A stretch of DNA of 32,147 bases from JASFBA01 sp034433695 (GCA_034433695.1 DAOUAK010000164.1:1-32147); one strand, 5' to 3'; positions 8,032-15,958 are shown, counted from the first letter of the stretch. Program-made: numbers and translations. Notes: generated by a model from the sequence alone, not told the origin.

Positions 8032-8979
8032 TTAAAGTCCACCGGCCTGGGGAGCCCGCCGGGAGAGACGGAGGATAAGGTAATAGAGGAGGGCAAAGGT
8101 CGCCCCGGCCACCGCCGCCCCCTGGATGAGGCCGTACCAGGGGTTGAAGCCGCCGCCGGTCAGGCCGACACGGGTGGTGGTAACTTCCTCCCAGAAGAAG
8201 AGGAAGAGGCCGTTGAGAAGAGCGGCCAGCGTCAGGCCCGAGGGCATCCACCAGACCGGCTCGTCCTCGAACTTGCAGCGTCCCAGGAAGTAGCCCAGCA
8301 GTCCGCCGAAACTGGCCATAGCCAGGGCGCTCACGGTGATACGGATGATACCCACACCCAACTCCACCCCGCCGCTGCGGACGACGTACTCGATATTGCC
8401 TACCGTGGCATAGCCCAGGGCGGCGGCGGTGCCGTAGAGGATGCCGTCCACCCGTTCGTCGAACTCGGGGGAGTTATAGACGCTTCCGCGCACCGCCGCG
8501 TAGACGAGGAACTGGTTGATAAAGCCGATGACAAAGATGGCGCCCAGGAGGTGGTAGACGGTACCGGCAGAGAACCAGGCCGGAGCCCCGAAGACCTGCT
8601 CGATCAGCGGAAGCCCCACCGCCCGGGCCAGAAGCGCCCCCAGGACGAAGACGGCCAGGACGAGCCGCTTGGGCTCGGGCTCACGGACGTCCTGGAGGTA
8701 GAAAAAGGCCAGCCAGAGCAAAGCCGGAAGAAAGGCCAGGAGCACGCCCACCAGAACCAGGGCCGTGCCCTCCAGGTGGGGACGGGTCTGGTCGAGGATG
8801 AAGGAAAGGAGGGCAACCACCGCCACCACCACGCCGATTCCGAGCAGGCTGGCCCACCAGAGGCTGCGCCGATTGCGGGTCACCCGGGCGTAGCAATCGG
8901 CGCAGTAGGGCCGGCCGCCCATCTCCAGGGCTTCCCCCTCGATGGGCCTTTCGCAGACACAACATTCGGTTTGGAGCAT
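8032..8979 (-). CDS. PrsW-family membrane protein lacking catalytic motifs, with N-terminal zinc-binding motif
   Basis: A 315-residue protein with a treble-clef or LIM-like start (CxxC at 6-9 and CxxC at 26-29), followed by about eight membrane segments. PrsW landmarks are clear: LQDVREPEPKR at 96-105, EFDERVDGILYG at 172-183 and GYATVGNIEY at 189-198. The residues that define PrsW intramembrane metalloproteases appear to be lost: the EExxK motif reads GFINQ (152-156), the ENxxY glutamate is Gly194, and the two later histidines correspond to Met221 and Asn256. An inactive, receptor-like or scaffolding paralogue is the best reading. AAGGAGG lies 5 nt before the ATG. It is first in an operon with a membrane-anchored protein and a secreted protease. 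Confidence 0.85.
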   Translation of the reverse strand: MLQTECCVCERPIEGEALEMGGRPYCADCYARVTRNRRSLWWASLLGIGVVVAVVALLSFILDQTRPHLEGTALVLVGVLLAFLPALLWLAFFYLQDVREPEPKRLVLAVFVLGALLARAVGLPLIEQVFGAPAWFSAGTVYHLLGAIFVIGFINQFLVYAAVRGSVYNSPEFDERVDGILYGTAAALGYATVGNIEYVVRSGGVELGVGIIRITVSALAMASFGGLLGYFLGRCKFEDEPVWWMPSGLTLAALLNGLFLFFWEEVTTTRVGLTGGGFNPWYGLIQGAAVAGATFALLYYLILRLSRRAPQAGGL

Positions 8980-9041
8980 AGAGTCCTCCTTGTTAAAGGC
9001 TCAAACCCTTTTGGGCAACCTTCTCCCGCACAAATCGCCAT

Positions 9042-9088
9042 GAAGGTGCGACGTGAAGGTGCGCACCTCTCAGGTGCGTCGCACCTTC
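9042..9088. repeat. Inverted repeat with internal palindrome (REP/MITE-like candidate)
   Basis: GAAGGTGCGAC (9042-9052) is perfectly matched by GTCGCACCTTC (9078-9088). Between them sits the 12-bp perfect palindrome AGGTGCGCACCT (9057-9068), and a further GGTGCG lies at 9073-9078. The HEPN fragment loses similarity to its family where it enters this element and stops inside it at 9070. No second copy was seen in this window, so dispersal in the genome is only inferred. Confidence 0.7.
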
Positions 9089-9171
9089 CGATCCGAGCGC
9101 ATCAGGAGCCTGCCGGCCTCAAGGTCGTCCTCCGCCTTTTGAATCCACATCCTGACCGCTTCTTCGTCCAC
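9070..9171 (-). pseudogene. Truncated HEPN-domain gene (toxin remnant)
   Basis: A GTG at 9171, preceded by AAGGAGG, opens a 33-residue frame with the typical HEPN N-terminus, VRMWIQKAEDDLEAGRLLM. Intact HEPN proteins of this type are about 120-140 residues and carry an RxxxxxH ribonuclease motif near the C-terminus; that part is missing. After LLM the frame reads RSDRKVRRT, encoded largely by the adjoining inverted repeat, and stops at 9070. It overlaps the end of the nucleotidyltransferase pseudogene, as expected for an MNT/HEPN pair. It is probably non-functional. Confidence 0.75.
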
Positions 9172-9478
9172 ACTTCGCCTCCTTCCTTGAGCGCGTAATA
9201 GGTGAGGTATCCGGTGTTGCCCGCCCGCTCGGTGACGGTTTCTTCGGACTGGACGAACACATCTGCCCAAATGCCCTCATCGGCCAGTTGTTCGCAGATG
9301 CGGTCGGCGATCTCCCAGCGGACCTTGGCCGGGGCGGTGGGAGTAATGAAAGTCCCAGTCGCTGTCGGGCCGGGCTTCGAGCGCGACTGCCGAAGAGAAG
9401 CACATGCCGAACGCTGTACCCCATGTTCTCCGCTTCTTCCCGGATGATCTGTTTGGCCTTCTGCAAGACCTCTTCCAT
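9102..9478 (-). pseudogene. Frameshifted MNT-type nucleotidyltransferase (antitoxin remnant)
   Basis: The ATG at 9478 opens EEVLQKAKQIIREEAENMGY and VLLFGSRAR, the minimal nucleotidyltransferase motif. Similarity then jumps frame near 9378/9379, after which another frame reads EARPDSDWDF with the catalytic Asp-x-Asp. It jumps again near 9347/9348, after which a third frame reads TPTAPAKVRWEIADRICEQL up to YLTYYALKEGGEV. Joining the three rebuilds a complete domain, so two small deletions are the likely cause. The third frame runs on to a stop at 9102, past the HEPN start. In intact MNT/HEPN systems the nucleotidyltransferase adds nucleotides to the HEPN RNase to silence it. The upstream promoter is still intact. 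Confidence 0.78.
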
Positions 9479-9554
9479 GTTTACCACCGAATCAACGATT
9501 TTACCATCTCTCGCCGTGGGCTTCGTAGGTCCACTCCCTCTAGACTTCGTAAAC

Positions 9555-9583
9555 ATTATACCTCAACGTCCAAACTTTTGCAA
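9555..9583 (-). promoter_or_regulatory. Sigma70-like promoter of the decayed MNT/HEPN module
   Basis: On the minus strand: TTGCAA (9583-9578), a 17-bp spacer and a perfect TATAAT (9560-9555). It lies 77 bp before the nucleotidyltransferase ATG and just after the stop of the truncated gene at 9588. Confidence 0.65.
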
Positions 9584-9587
9584 AATG

Positions 9588-9896
9588 TCACCAGGGTGCG
9601 AAAACTTGGCCGCACAACCCATCGGTGGGCGACAGGGTAATTGCCATACGGCCATAACCCTGTTCCCACTGGACATAGGCGTCGTACATCTCCGGCAGTG
9701 TTTTCCACTGCACTCGACCGGATTGGACGTACGGCACGATGCGCCTCAGCCACTCCTCCAGCAACGTCTGATCGAGCGCTGTGCCCAGACTCCAACTGAC
9801 ATAGTATATGTTGACCCTGTCCGGCTCGACGAGCGCGATGGCCTGTTCCAGTTGCTGGAAGAAGTAGTGTAAGGTGCACCCACTCTCCCCAGCCTT
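9588..9896 (-). pseudogene. 5'-truncated gene remnant (C-terminal part only)
   Basis: This is an open frame with no usable start. It begins right after an in-frame TGA at 9897-9899 and ends at 9588-9590. From about 9870 it reads like a real protein end, with segments LHYFFQQLEQAIALVEPDR, NIYYVSWSLG, LEEWLRRIVPYVQSG and VQWKTLPEMYDAYVQWEQ. The residues before that come from GC-rich intergenic-type sequence. I do not recognise the family; the WKTLPEMYDAYVQWE ending suggests a secreted carbohydrate-related protein, but this is weak. It is probably the tail of a gene lost by deletion or rearrangement. Confidence 0.55.
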
Positions 9897-9911
9897 TCAG
9901 GGGATCGCCAC

Positions 9912-9935
9912 GCCCGGTTTCCCCTTTATCCGGGC
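9912..9935 (-). terminator. Hairpin directly after the nicotinate phosphoribosyltransferase stop
   Basis: GCCCGG (9912-9917) pairs with CCGGGC (9930-9935) across a 12-nt loop, starting one base after the gene's stop codon. There is no U-tract, so it is a weak or factor-assisted terminator candidate. Confidence 0.35.
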
Positions 9936-11291
9936 TCAGCGGATTCGTTCCAGGTCCGGGTTCTCGCAGGGCCGACGGCCTACTTTGGCCATATCGATCC
10001 ATTCCCCGCGCACCTTGACCCGGACCACATCGGCGGTGAAATCGGTACTGGTGCCACAGGTGGAGCAGTTGGAAAGGAGAGAGGAACCCACACCGTAGAT
10101 GTCGGCCGGGACGCCCAGTTCCTCGAAACGACGAATCTTCTCCGGGCCAAAGCCTCCGGAGACGACGATGCGGATGTTGCGGCAGTAATCGCGGGCAGAT
10201 TCGCGCCAGCGTTCGGGGATGTCCCAGTTTTCCCAGGCCCGGTTGAGGGCCTCGCGCACGATCCAGACCAGCCGGGGGTTGACCCCGCAGTCCAGCGTCC
10301 GGTCACCCAGGGGCGGGACGGAGACATCGCGCACGCTCTCGCTCGTGTCCAGGCGCACGCCGAAGAGGACGTAGCGGCGGGCCTCCTCGCCCAGTCCGGC
10401 CTCCAGGAGTTCCATATGTCGGCCGAACATTACCCGGGCCGTAGCCAGGGAATCGAAAACGGAATCGTTGCGAAAGTCCACCAGGGCGATACGGGGGATA
10501 TGGGGAGGAATGGTGGCCGCGAAGGCCAGCATGGCCTCCGGGAGGTCGCCGGTGAAACAGGCGATGACGGCGTGGGGAACGGTCCCTCCGCCGGCCCCGC
10601 CCCACCAGTCGCCCTGGGCGTCGGTGGAGACGAAGGGAATGAGCCGCTTGCCGTAGTCGAGGTTGAAGCGCTCCACGGCGATCTCGTAGGCGTAGCCGTC
10701 CATCGCCTGGACCTCATGGGCATCGAAGCGGGCCGGGAAGAAGAGCACCGGTTTGCCCCGGGCGGCCACCAGGGTATGGTAGACGTTGGTGGCGATACGG
10801 CTGCCCCGCGAAAGGGCCCCCAGCGTCGGCGTCTCCAGGAGGGCAAAGTCGCGATAGCGCCCGCGCACCTTCAGGACCGGGCGCACGTCCATCGGGTCGC
10901 CCTGGTAGGGGACGATCACGCCGTCCTGGACGGCCTCGATCTCCAGGTGCTCGTAGGTGTTGACGAAGCGGCCTTCCTCGTCAAAGTAGCCGGTGCACTG
11001 GCGGAGCATAGAGAGGGCCTTGTCCACGCCGGCCACCAGGGCAAAGGGGCGGCGGCGGGTGAACCACTGCATCTCCACTACCATGTTGCCCACATCCAGG
11101 CCGGCCGGGTCGACCCCCCGTTCCCGAAGCAGCGAATACTCCCCACGAAGCCGGTAGCCCCCCTGAGCCAGCGCGGCCAGCATCCGACCCACGTTCTCAA
11201 AGTATTTATCGGAATACCAGCCGCGACGCATCCGCTCCACATCGAGTTTGAAGACCTCATCGGGCAGACGTTTGCCGTTGAACAGACTCAT
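9936..11291 (-). CDS. pncB: Nicotinate phosphoribosyltransferase
   Basis: A 451-residue enzyme of the type II phosphoribosyltransferase fold that makes nicotinate mononucleotide from nicotinate, PRPP and ATP in NAD salvage. Visible features are the N-terminal YSDKYFENVGRML segment, TDAQGDWWGGAGGGTVPHA in the central barrel, and the C-terminal phosphate-binding region VSGGFGPEKIRRFEELG with IYGVGSSLL and DFTADVV. The C-terminus carries an NCSTC pair of cysteines. The start at 11291 has GGAGG 7 nt upstream, giving the family-like MSLFNGKRLPDEVFKLDVERM. It is transcribed alone, divergent from the MoxR gene, from a promoter at 11330-11358. Confidence 0.9.
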   Translation of the reverse strand: MSLFNGKRLPDEVFKLDVERMRRGWYSDKYFENVGRMLAALAQGGYRLRGEYSLLRERGVDPAGLDVGNMVVEMQWFTRRRPFALVAGVDKALSMLRQCTGYFDEEGRFVNTYEHLEIEAVQDGVIVPYQGDPMDVRPVLKVRGRYRDFALLETPTLGALSRGSRIATNVYHTLVAARGKPVLFFPARFDAHEVQAMDGYAYEIAVERFNLDYGKRLIPFVSTDAQGDWWGGAGGGTVPHAVIACFTGDLPEAMLAFAATIPPHIPRIALVDFRNDSVFDSLATARVMFGRHMELLEAGLGEEARRYVLFGVRLDTSESVRDVSVPPLGDRTLDCGVNPRLVWIVREALNRAWENWDIPERWRESARDYCRNIRIVVSGGFGPEKIRRFEELGVPADIYGVGSSLLSNCSTCGTSTDFTADVVRVKVRGEWIDMAKVGRRPCENPDLERIR

Positions 11292-11329
11292 ATCTGGACC
11301 TCCGGTCTCTAACCTATCTGGCAAAATGC

Positions 11330-11358
11330 AGTCTACAATGCAACTGCCTTCCAGTCAA
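11330..11358 (-). promoter_or_regulatory. Sigma70-like promoter for pncB
   Basis: On the minus strand: TTGACT (11358-11353), a 17-bp spacer, and TAGACT (11335-11330). It is 38 bp before the ATG at 11291. Confidence 0.6.
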
Positions 11359-11444
11359 CTTTGCGCCAGGCCTCACAAGGATTTGGCCCCCGGAATCACC
11401 AGCCGAGACACCTCCCGCACCAACCCCCCGGCAACGGCTCCGAT

Positions 11445-11473
11445 TTGTTCCCCTCCGCTTCCCGTGTTATAAT
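11445..11473 (+). promoter_or_regulatory. Sigma70-like promoter for the MoxR gene
   Basis: A perfect TATAAT (11468-11473) has a weak TTGTTC (11445-11450) 17 bp upstream. The expected start near 11480 gives a leader of about 48 nt before the GTG at 11528. Confidence 0.6.
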
Positions 11474-11527
11474 GGCCCTGACGAAGCGCAACCGGGTCGG
11501 ACGCCCGTACCGGACAGGAGGCCCGTC

Positions 11528-12481
11528 GTGGAACTTGCCGAGGTACAGAAAGAAGCCGAAAAGATCATCGCCAACGTCGAAAAGGTCATCGTAGGCAAAC
11601 GCCCGGTCATCGAATTGACCCTGATCGCCCTCCTTTCTCAGGGCCATGTCCTGATCGAGGACGTCCCCGGCGTGGGCAAGACCATGCTGGCCCGGGCCAT
11701 TGCCCGTTCCATCGGCTGTACCTTCAAGCGGGTACAGTTTACGCCGGACCTCCTCCCCAGCGACGTGATCGGCGTTTCCATCTTCAACCAGAAGACGCGC
11801 GAATTCGAATTTCGGCCCGGCCCGATCATGGCCAATATCGTCCTTTCCGACGAGATCAACCGGGCCACCCCGAAAACGCAGTCAGCCCTGCTCGAATCCA
11901 TGGAGGAGCGGCAGGTCACGGTGGATGGGGTGACCTACCCCCTCCCGCGGCCCTTTATCGTTCTGGCCACCCAGAACCCCATCGAGTACGAGGGCACCTT
12001 CCCCCTGCCGGAAGCCCAGTTGGACCGCTTCCTCATGCGCATCTCCCTGGGCTATCCCAACCTGCCGGACGAACTGGAGATTCTGGAACGGCAGAGGTTA
12101 CGCCACCCCATCGAGAAACTGGAGCAGGTGACCCCCCTGGAGACGCTGATCGCCATGCAGGAGGCCATCAAGGAGGTCTTCCTTTCTGCCGAAGTCCGGC
12201 ACTATATCGTCTCCCTCGTCAAGGCCAGTCGGGAGCAGGAGGCGGTTTACCTGGGGGCCAGCCCACGTGGTTCCCTGGCCCTCTACCGCACCTGTCAGGC
12301 CCGGGCGGCCATCCAGGGGAGGGATTACGTGATTCCCGACGACGTCAAGGCTCTGGCCAAGCCTACCCTGGCCCATCGCCTGATCATCAGCCCCTCGGCG
12401 CGCATCCGGGGAGTGACGGGGACGATGGTGGTGGAAGAACTCTTGCGCACGGTGCCGGTACCGGGGGCCCGGCCGGTGTAG
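11528..12481 (+). CDS. MoxR-family AAA+ ATPase
   Basis: A 317-residue AAA+ ATPase of the MoxR group. Walker A is GVPGVGKT (45-52) and Walker B is IVLSDEIN (104-111, Asp108/Glu109), followed by the sensor region VLATQNPIEYEGTFPLPEAQ and the C-terminal lid. MoxR proteins act as chaperones that help assemble or insert metal cofactors, usually with a von Willebrand factor A-domain partner such as a DUF58 protein. No such partner follows here; the next gene is DedA. The start is GTG with AGGAGG 6 nt upstream. Confidence 0.92.
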   Translation: MELAEVQKEAEKIIANVEKVIVGKRPVIELTLIALLSQGHVLIEDVPGVGKTMLARAIARSIGCTFKRVQFTPDLLPSDVIGVSIFNQKTREFEFRPGPIMANIVLSDEINRATPKTQSALLESMEERQVTVDGVTYPLPRPFIVLATQNPIEYEGTFPLPEAQLDRFLMRISLGYPNLPDELEILERQRLRHPIEKLEQVTPLETLIAMQEAIKEVFLSAEVRHYIVSLVKASREQEAVYLGASPRGSLALYRTCQARAAIQGRDYVIPDDVKALAKPTLAHRLIISPSARIRGVTGTMVVEELLRTVPVPGARPV

Positions 12482-12548
12482 GCGCGGAATCCCGGGAATC
12501 TGGCAAATTCTCGATCCGTTCTTCGCTGGCACGTTTCAGGAGAAAGTC

Positions 12549-13229
12549 ATGTTTGGAATCGATCTGGTCGAACTGATCGGCACGGTGGGGCTGACACTCG
12601 GCTACATCATCCTCTTTGCCATCGTCTTTGCCGAATCCGGCCTCTTCTTCGGCTTTTTCTTCCCGGGCGATAGCCTTCTCCTCACGGCCGGCCTGCTGGC
12701 CTCCCGAAACATCCTGAACATCCTGATCCTTTTCCCCGGCCTCTTTATCGCCGCCGTGGCCGGGGACACCGTGGGCTACTGGTTCGGCGCCAAGACCGGA
12801 CCGCTCCTGTTCAAGCGGGAAGAATCGCTTTTCTTCAAGCCCCGCTACCTCCGGAAGGCCCAGGCCTTCTACGAGAAGCACGGCGGCAAGACGATTACCC
12901 TGGCCCGCTTCCTGCCGGTGATTCGCACCTTTGCTCCCATCGTCGCCGGGGCGGCCCAGATGAAATACCGCCGCTTCCTGGCCTTCAACCTCCTCGGCGG
13001 CTTTCTCTGGGCCATAGGAGTTACGACCCTGGGCTACGGCCTGGGCCGGGCCTTTGGCACGATCGAGGGGGTAGACCGCTACTTTACTCTGCTTGTGCTG
13101 GCCTTTTTCTTCATCCCCGGCCTGCCTACCTTGATTCATCTATGGAAAGAGAACCGTGAGAAGGTTCTGGGCTGGCTGAGGAAGCGACTGGGGCATGGGC
13201 GAGTTTCGGAGGTGGAGGGGAGGGAATAG
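12549..13229 (+). CDS. DedA-family membrane protein
   Basis: A 226-residue integral membrane protein of the DedA/SNARE-associated family. It has an N-terminal hydrophobic segment, FAESGLFFGFFFPGDSLLL (the conserved re-entrant motif), GDTVGYWFGAKTG, the ARFLPVIRTFAPIVAG signature with its essential Arg, and a GGFLWAIGVTTLGYGLG segment. DedA relatives recycle undecaprenyl phosphate or flip phospholipids and support envelope integrity. It has an AGGAGA-type ribosome site 6 nt before the ATG and follows the MoxR gene by 67 bp, so it may be in the same transcript. Confidence 0.92.
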   Translation: MFGIDLVELIGTVGLTLGYIILFAIVFAESGLFFGFFFPGDSLLLTAGLLASRNILNILILFPGLFIAAVAGDTVGYWFGAKTGPLLFKREESLFFKPRYLRKAQAFYEKHGGKTITLARFLPVIRTFAPIVAGAAQMKYRRFLAFNLLGGFLWAIGVTTLGYGLGRAFGTIEGVDRYFTLLVLAFFFIPGLPTLIHLWKENREKVLGWLRKRLGHGRVSEVEGRE

Positions 13230-13297
13230 ATCGCCGGGGTAGGGATCAGGCCGGTTGGACGCCGGAGAAGTAGGGGAGTCCGGGCCGGACGTCCCCT

Positions 13298-13324
13298 GGG
13301 ATTGGGCCCCGGGCCCCAAATCCC
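13298..13324 (+). terminator. GC-rich inverted repeat after the DedA gene
   Basis: GGGATTGGGCCC and GGGCCCCAAATCCC form a near-perfect hairpin with one bulge, 68 bp after the DedA stop and 22 bp before the HD-GYP start. It lacks a U-tract; it could terminate, or shape the leader of the next gene. Confidence 0.35.
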
Positions 13325-13346
13325 GAAAGTAGGGCAGGTGGTCGAG

Positions 13347-15032
13347 ATGGTGAGCACACCCGGCATATTTCCGGAAGACGTGGCGACTCTGCGGCAAAGG
13401 CTGGAGGTCCTCCATCGGGCCGACCTGATCCTGAGTCAGGTAGAGGACGGACGTTTGTTGCAACGGGAATTTCTGGCCCTGATGATGGAAACGGCCCAGG
13501 TTGAGTCGGGAACGCTTTACCTCCTGGATGCCGAGCGAAACGAACTGGTCTTTGCCGTGGTGCAAGGGCCGGCCGGCGTGGCCCAGGCGCTGGAGGGACG
13601 TCGTATGCCGGCCAACTGGGGAATCGCCGGCCGCTGTGCCCAGCAGGGACGGCCGATCTGGGTGCCGGCCATCGAAAGGAGCCGCGATTGGGCCCGGGAC
13701 CTGGCCGAACGCAGCGGCTACCGGCCGGAAAACGTCCTCTGCCTGCCGCTCAAAGCCCGGGAACGCGTCATCGGCGTCGTGCAACTCTTCGACCGCCCGG
13801 CCGATCGCCCCTTCAGCCCGGCCGACCTCGACTTCCTGAGCATCCTGGTCAATGACCTGGCGCTGAAACTGGAGAATGCCCACCTCCTCAGCACCTCCCG
13901 GGAGATGGTGGAGCGGTTGCGGGCCCTGCTGGATGTGGGCCTGGAGTTGGGGGCCACCCTGAACCGGGAACACCTCCTCGGCTTGATTCTGGAACGGGTC
14001 TGCCAGTTGCTCCAAACCGAGGCTGCCTCCATCTTTGAACTGGACGAGGCTTCCGGCGAACTGGTCCTGTGCGCAACGACCCGGCCTGTGCCGGAAGAAG
14101 TGGGGGAAATCCGGGTGCCGCTCGGCCAGGGCATCGCCGGTTGGGTCGCCCGGGAAGGGCGGACCGAGGTGGTGCCGGATGTCAGCCAGGACCCGCGTTT
14201 CTATGCCCGGGTGGGCGAAAGGTCCGGCTTTGTCACCCGCTCCCTCCTCTGCACCCCCCTGGTCATCCAGGAGCAGGTGCCCGGCCGGGAGGGAGTTTTC
14301 CGCCGCCGGGTCATCGGGGTGGCTCAGGCGCTCAACAAGCGCGAGGGGGACTTTACCCGCTCCGACATCGAAATCTTCGAGGGCCTGGCCCGCCAGGCCG
14401 CCATCGCGATGGAACGGGTGCGCCTGTACCGGGAAATCAACGACCTCTTCGCCAACGTGGTGATGGCCCTGGCCGAAGCGATGGAAGCCAAAGACCCCTA
14501 TACCCAGGGGCATACCCGCCGGGTCACCGACTTGAGCGTGGCCATCGCCGAGGAACTCGGCCTGCCTCCGGAAGAGGTGTTCAAGGTGCGTACCGCCGCC
14601 ATGTTGCACGACATCGGCAAGATCGGCATGCCCGACGCCATCCTGCAGAAACCCGGCCGGGTGGACGAGGCCGAAAGGGAGGTGATTCGACGCCACCCCC
14701 AGGAAGGGGAGCGCATCCTGCGGCCACTACAACACCTGCACGAAATCATCCCCGGCGTGGCCGAACACCACGAACGCTACGACGGCACCGGCTACCCGCA
14801 GGGGTTGCGAGGCGAGGAAATTTCCCTGTGCGGCCGCATCATCGCCGTAGCCGACGTCTTCGATGCCCTGACCTCGGAACGCTGCTACCGGCGGGCCCTG
14901 CCGGTGGAAGTGGTTCTGGAAGAGATGCGGGCGGAGGCCGGCCGGGCCTTTGACCCGCGCGTGCTGGAAGCGTTCCTGCGGGCTTGGGAAAAGGGGCGCA
15001 TCGCCTTAACGGAAAGAACGGCGGCCTCATGA
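13347..15032 (+). CDS. GAF-GAF-HD-GYP signalling protein
   Basis: A 561-residue soluble sensor/phosphodiesterase. GAF 1 covers about 30-180 and GAF 2 about 205-360 (LGQGIAGWVAREG, RSLLCTPL). The HD-GYP domain covers about 365-555 with HD at 421-422 in LHDIGKIGMP, HHERYDGTGYP at 474-484, and IIAVADVFDALTS. HD-GYP enzymes hydrolyse cyclic di-GMP (some act on other cyclic dinucleotides) to pGpG or GMP, and GAF domains bind small ligands that tune this. The start at 13347 has AGGTGG 5 nt upstream; a longer frame begins at 13302 inside an inverted repeat and is less likely. Its stop overlaps the first possible ATG of miaA (ATGA at 15029). Confidence 0.92.
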   Translation: MVSTPGIFPEDVATLRQRLEVLHRADLILSQVEDGRLLQREFLALMMETAQVESGTLYLLDAERNELVFAVVQGPAGVAQALEGRRMPANWGIAGRCAQQGRPIWVPAIERSRDWARDLAERSGYRPENVLCLPLKARERVIGVVQLFDRPADRPFSPADLDFLSILVNDLALKLENAHLLSTSREMVERLRALLDVGLELGATLNREHLLGLILERVCQLLQTEAASIFELDEASGELVLCATTRPVPEEVGEIRVPLGQGIAGWVAREGRTEVVPDVSQDPRFYARVGERSGFVTRSLLCTPLVIQEQVPGREGVFRRRVIGVAQALNKREGDFTRSDIEIFEGLARQAAIAMERVRLYREINDLFANVVMALAEAMEAKDPYTQGHTRRVTDLSVAIAEELGLPPEEVFKVRTAAMLHDIGKIGMPDAILQKPGRVDEAEREVIRRHPQEGERILRPLQHLHEIIPGVAEHHERYDGTGYPQGLRGEEISLCGRIIAVADVFDALTSERCYRRALPVEVVLEEMRAEAGRAFDPRVLEAFLRAWEKGRIALTERTAAS

Positions 15033-15040
15033 GAGGAAAG

Positions 15041-15958
15041 ATGCGTCTCCCGGTCATCGTCCTGCTCGGACCCACCGGCGTCGGGAAAACGCCCCTGGCC
15101 GTTGAACTGGCCCAGGCCCTGGATGGGGAAATCGTCTCGGCCGACTCGCGCCAGGTCTACCGGTGGATGGACATCGGCACGGCCAAGCCCACGCCGGCCC
15201 AACGGGAGGCCGTCCCACACCACCTCCTGGACATCGTGGACCCCGATGCCCCGTTCACCCTGGCCGACTTCTGCGAACGGGCCCGGGCCGCCATCGAGGA
15301 CATCGCCGGCCGAGGACGACTGCCCTTCCTGGTGGGCGGGACGGGACAGTACCTGGCGGCCATGCTGGAGGGATGGAAGGTACCCCGCGTGCCTCCCCAA
15401 CCGGAGTTGCGGGAACGCCTGCTCCAGGAAGCCCGGGAAAAGGGCACTCTTGCCCTCTACCGGCGGTTGCAGAAGGTGGACCCGGAGGCGGCGGCCCACA
15501 TCCTTCCGGGCAACCTGCGTCGCATCATCCGCGCCCTGGAGGTCTATGAGGTCACCGGTGTGCCCTTTTCCCGGCAGCGGGGACGGGAAAGGCCGCCCTA
15601 CGACTACCTGGTGCTGGGGTTGACCATGGAACGGCCGGCCCTGTACGAACGGGTGGACCGGCGGGCCGAGGCGATGGTCCGGCAGGGCCTGGTGGATGAG
15701 GTACAATCCCTGCTCGCCCGGGGCTATCGTTGGGACCTACCCTCGATGTCGGGCCTGGGCTATATCCAGTTCCGCCCCTATCTGGAAGGACGATGCTCCC
15801 TGAAAGAGGCGCTGGACCGACTGAAGTACGATACCCACGCCTTTATCCGCCACCAGTACACCTGGTTCCGACGCCTGCCGGTGCAGCGCTGGTTCGATGC
15901 CGGCCGAACGGCCGAATGGGAATCCGTCCTCCCCTATCTCCGCAGCAGGAGGCCCTGA
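15041..15958 (+). CDS. miaA: tRNA dimethylallyltransferase
   Basis: A 305-residue enzyme that adds a dimethylallyl group to A37 of tRNAs reading UNN codons. The P-loop is GPTGVGKT (10-17), followed by the characteristic ADSRQVYRWMDIGTAKP, HHLLDIVDPDAPFTLADF and VGGTGQYL motifs; the C-terminal domain has SGLGYIQF and DTHAFIRHQYTWFRR. The start is ambiguous: ATG 15029 overlaps the HD-GYP stop, while ATG 15041 follows GAGGAAAG directly and gives the family N-terminus. Its stop TGA is immediately followed by the next gene's ATG at 15959. Confidence 0.95.
   Translation: MRLPVIVLLGPTGVGKTPLAVELAQALDGEIVSADSRQVYRWMDIGTAKPTPAQREAVPHHLLDIVDPDAPFTLADFCERARAAIEDIAGRGRLPFLVGGTGQYLAAMLEGWKVPRVPPQPELRERLLQEAREKGTLALYRRLQKVDPEAAAHILPGNLRRIIRALEVYEVTGVPFSRQRGRERPPYDYLVLGLTMERPALYERVDRRAEAMVRQGLVDEVQSLLARGYRWDLPSMSGLGYIQFRPYLEGRCSLKEALDRLKYDTHAFIRHQYTWFRRLPVQRWFDAGRTAEWESVLPYLRSRRP

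Noticed and set aside
8980..9041. Promoter for the PrsW-like operon
   Set aside because: TTGCCC is followed by TTAACA or TAACAA at 16-17 bp on the minus strand, but the -10 match is too poor to list.
7861..9198. A long plus-strand frame across the PrsW-like gene
   Set aside because: The protein is charged, repetitive and without domains, while the minus strand has clear membrane segments and motifs.
9288..9872. A plus-strand frame of 194 codons over the scar region
   Set aside because: It crosses the nucleotidyltransferase remnant and its promoter and has no recognisable protein features; the minus-strand remnants explain the region better.
13140..14696. A 518-codon antisense frame over the DedA end and HD-GYP gene
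   Set aside because: It shows no family motif and is explained by GC-rich complement of a well-supported gene. The same reasoning applies to long antisense frames at 2015-3271, 16709-18319 and 30126-31484.
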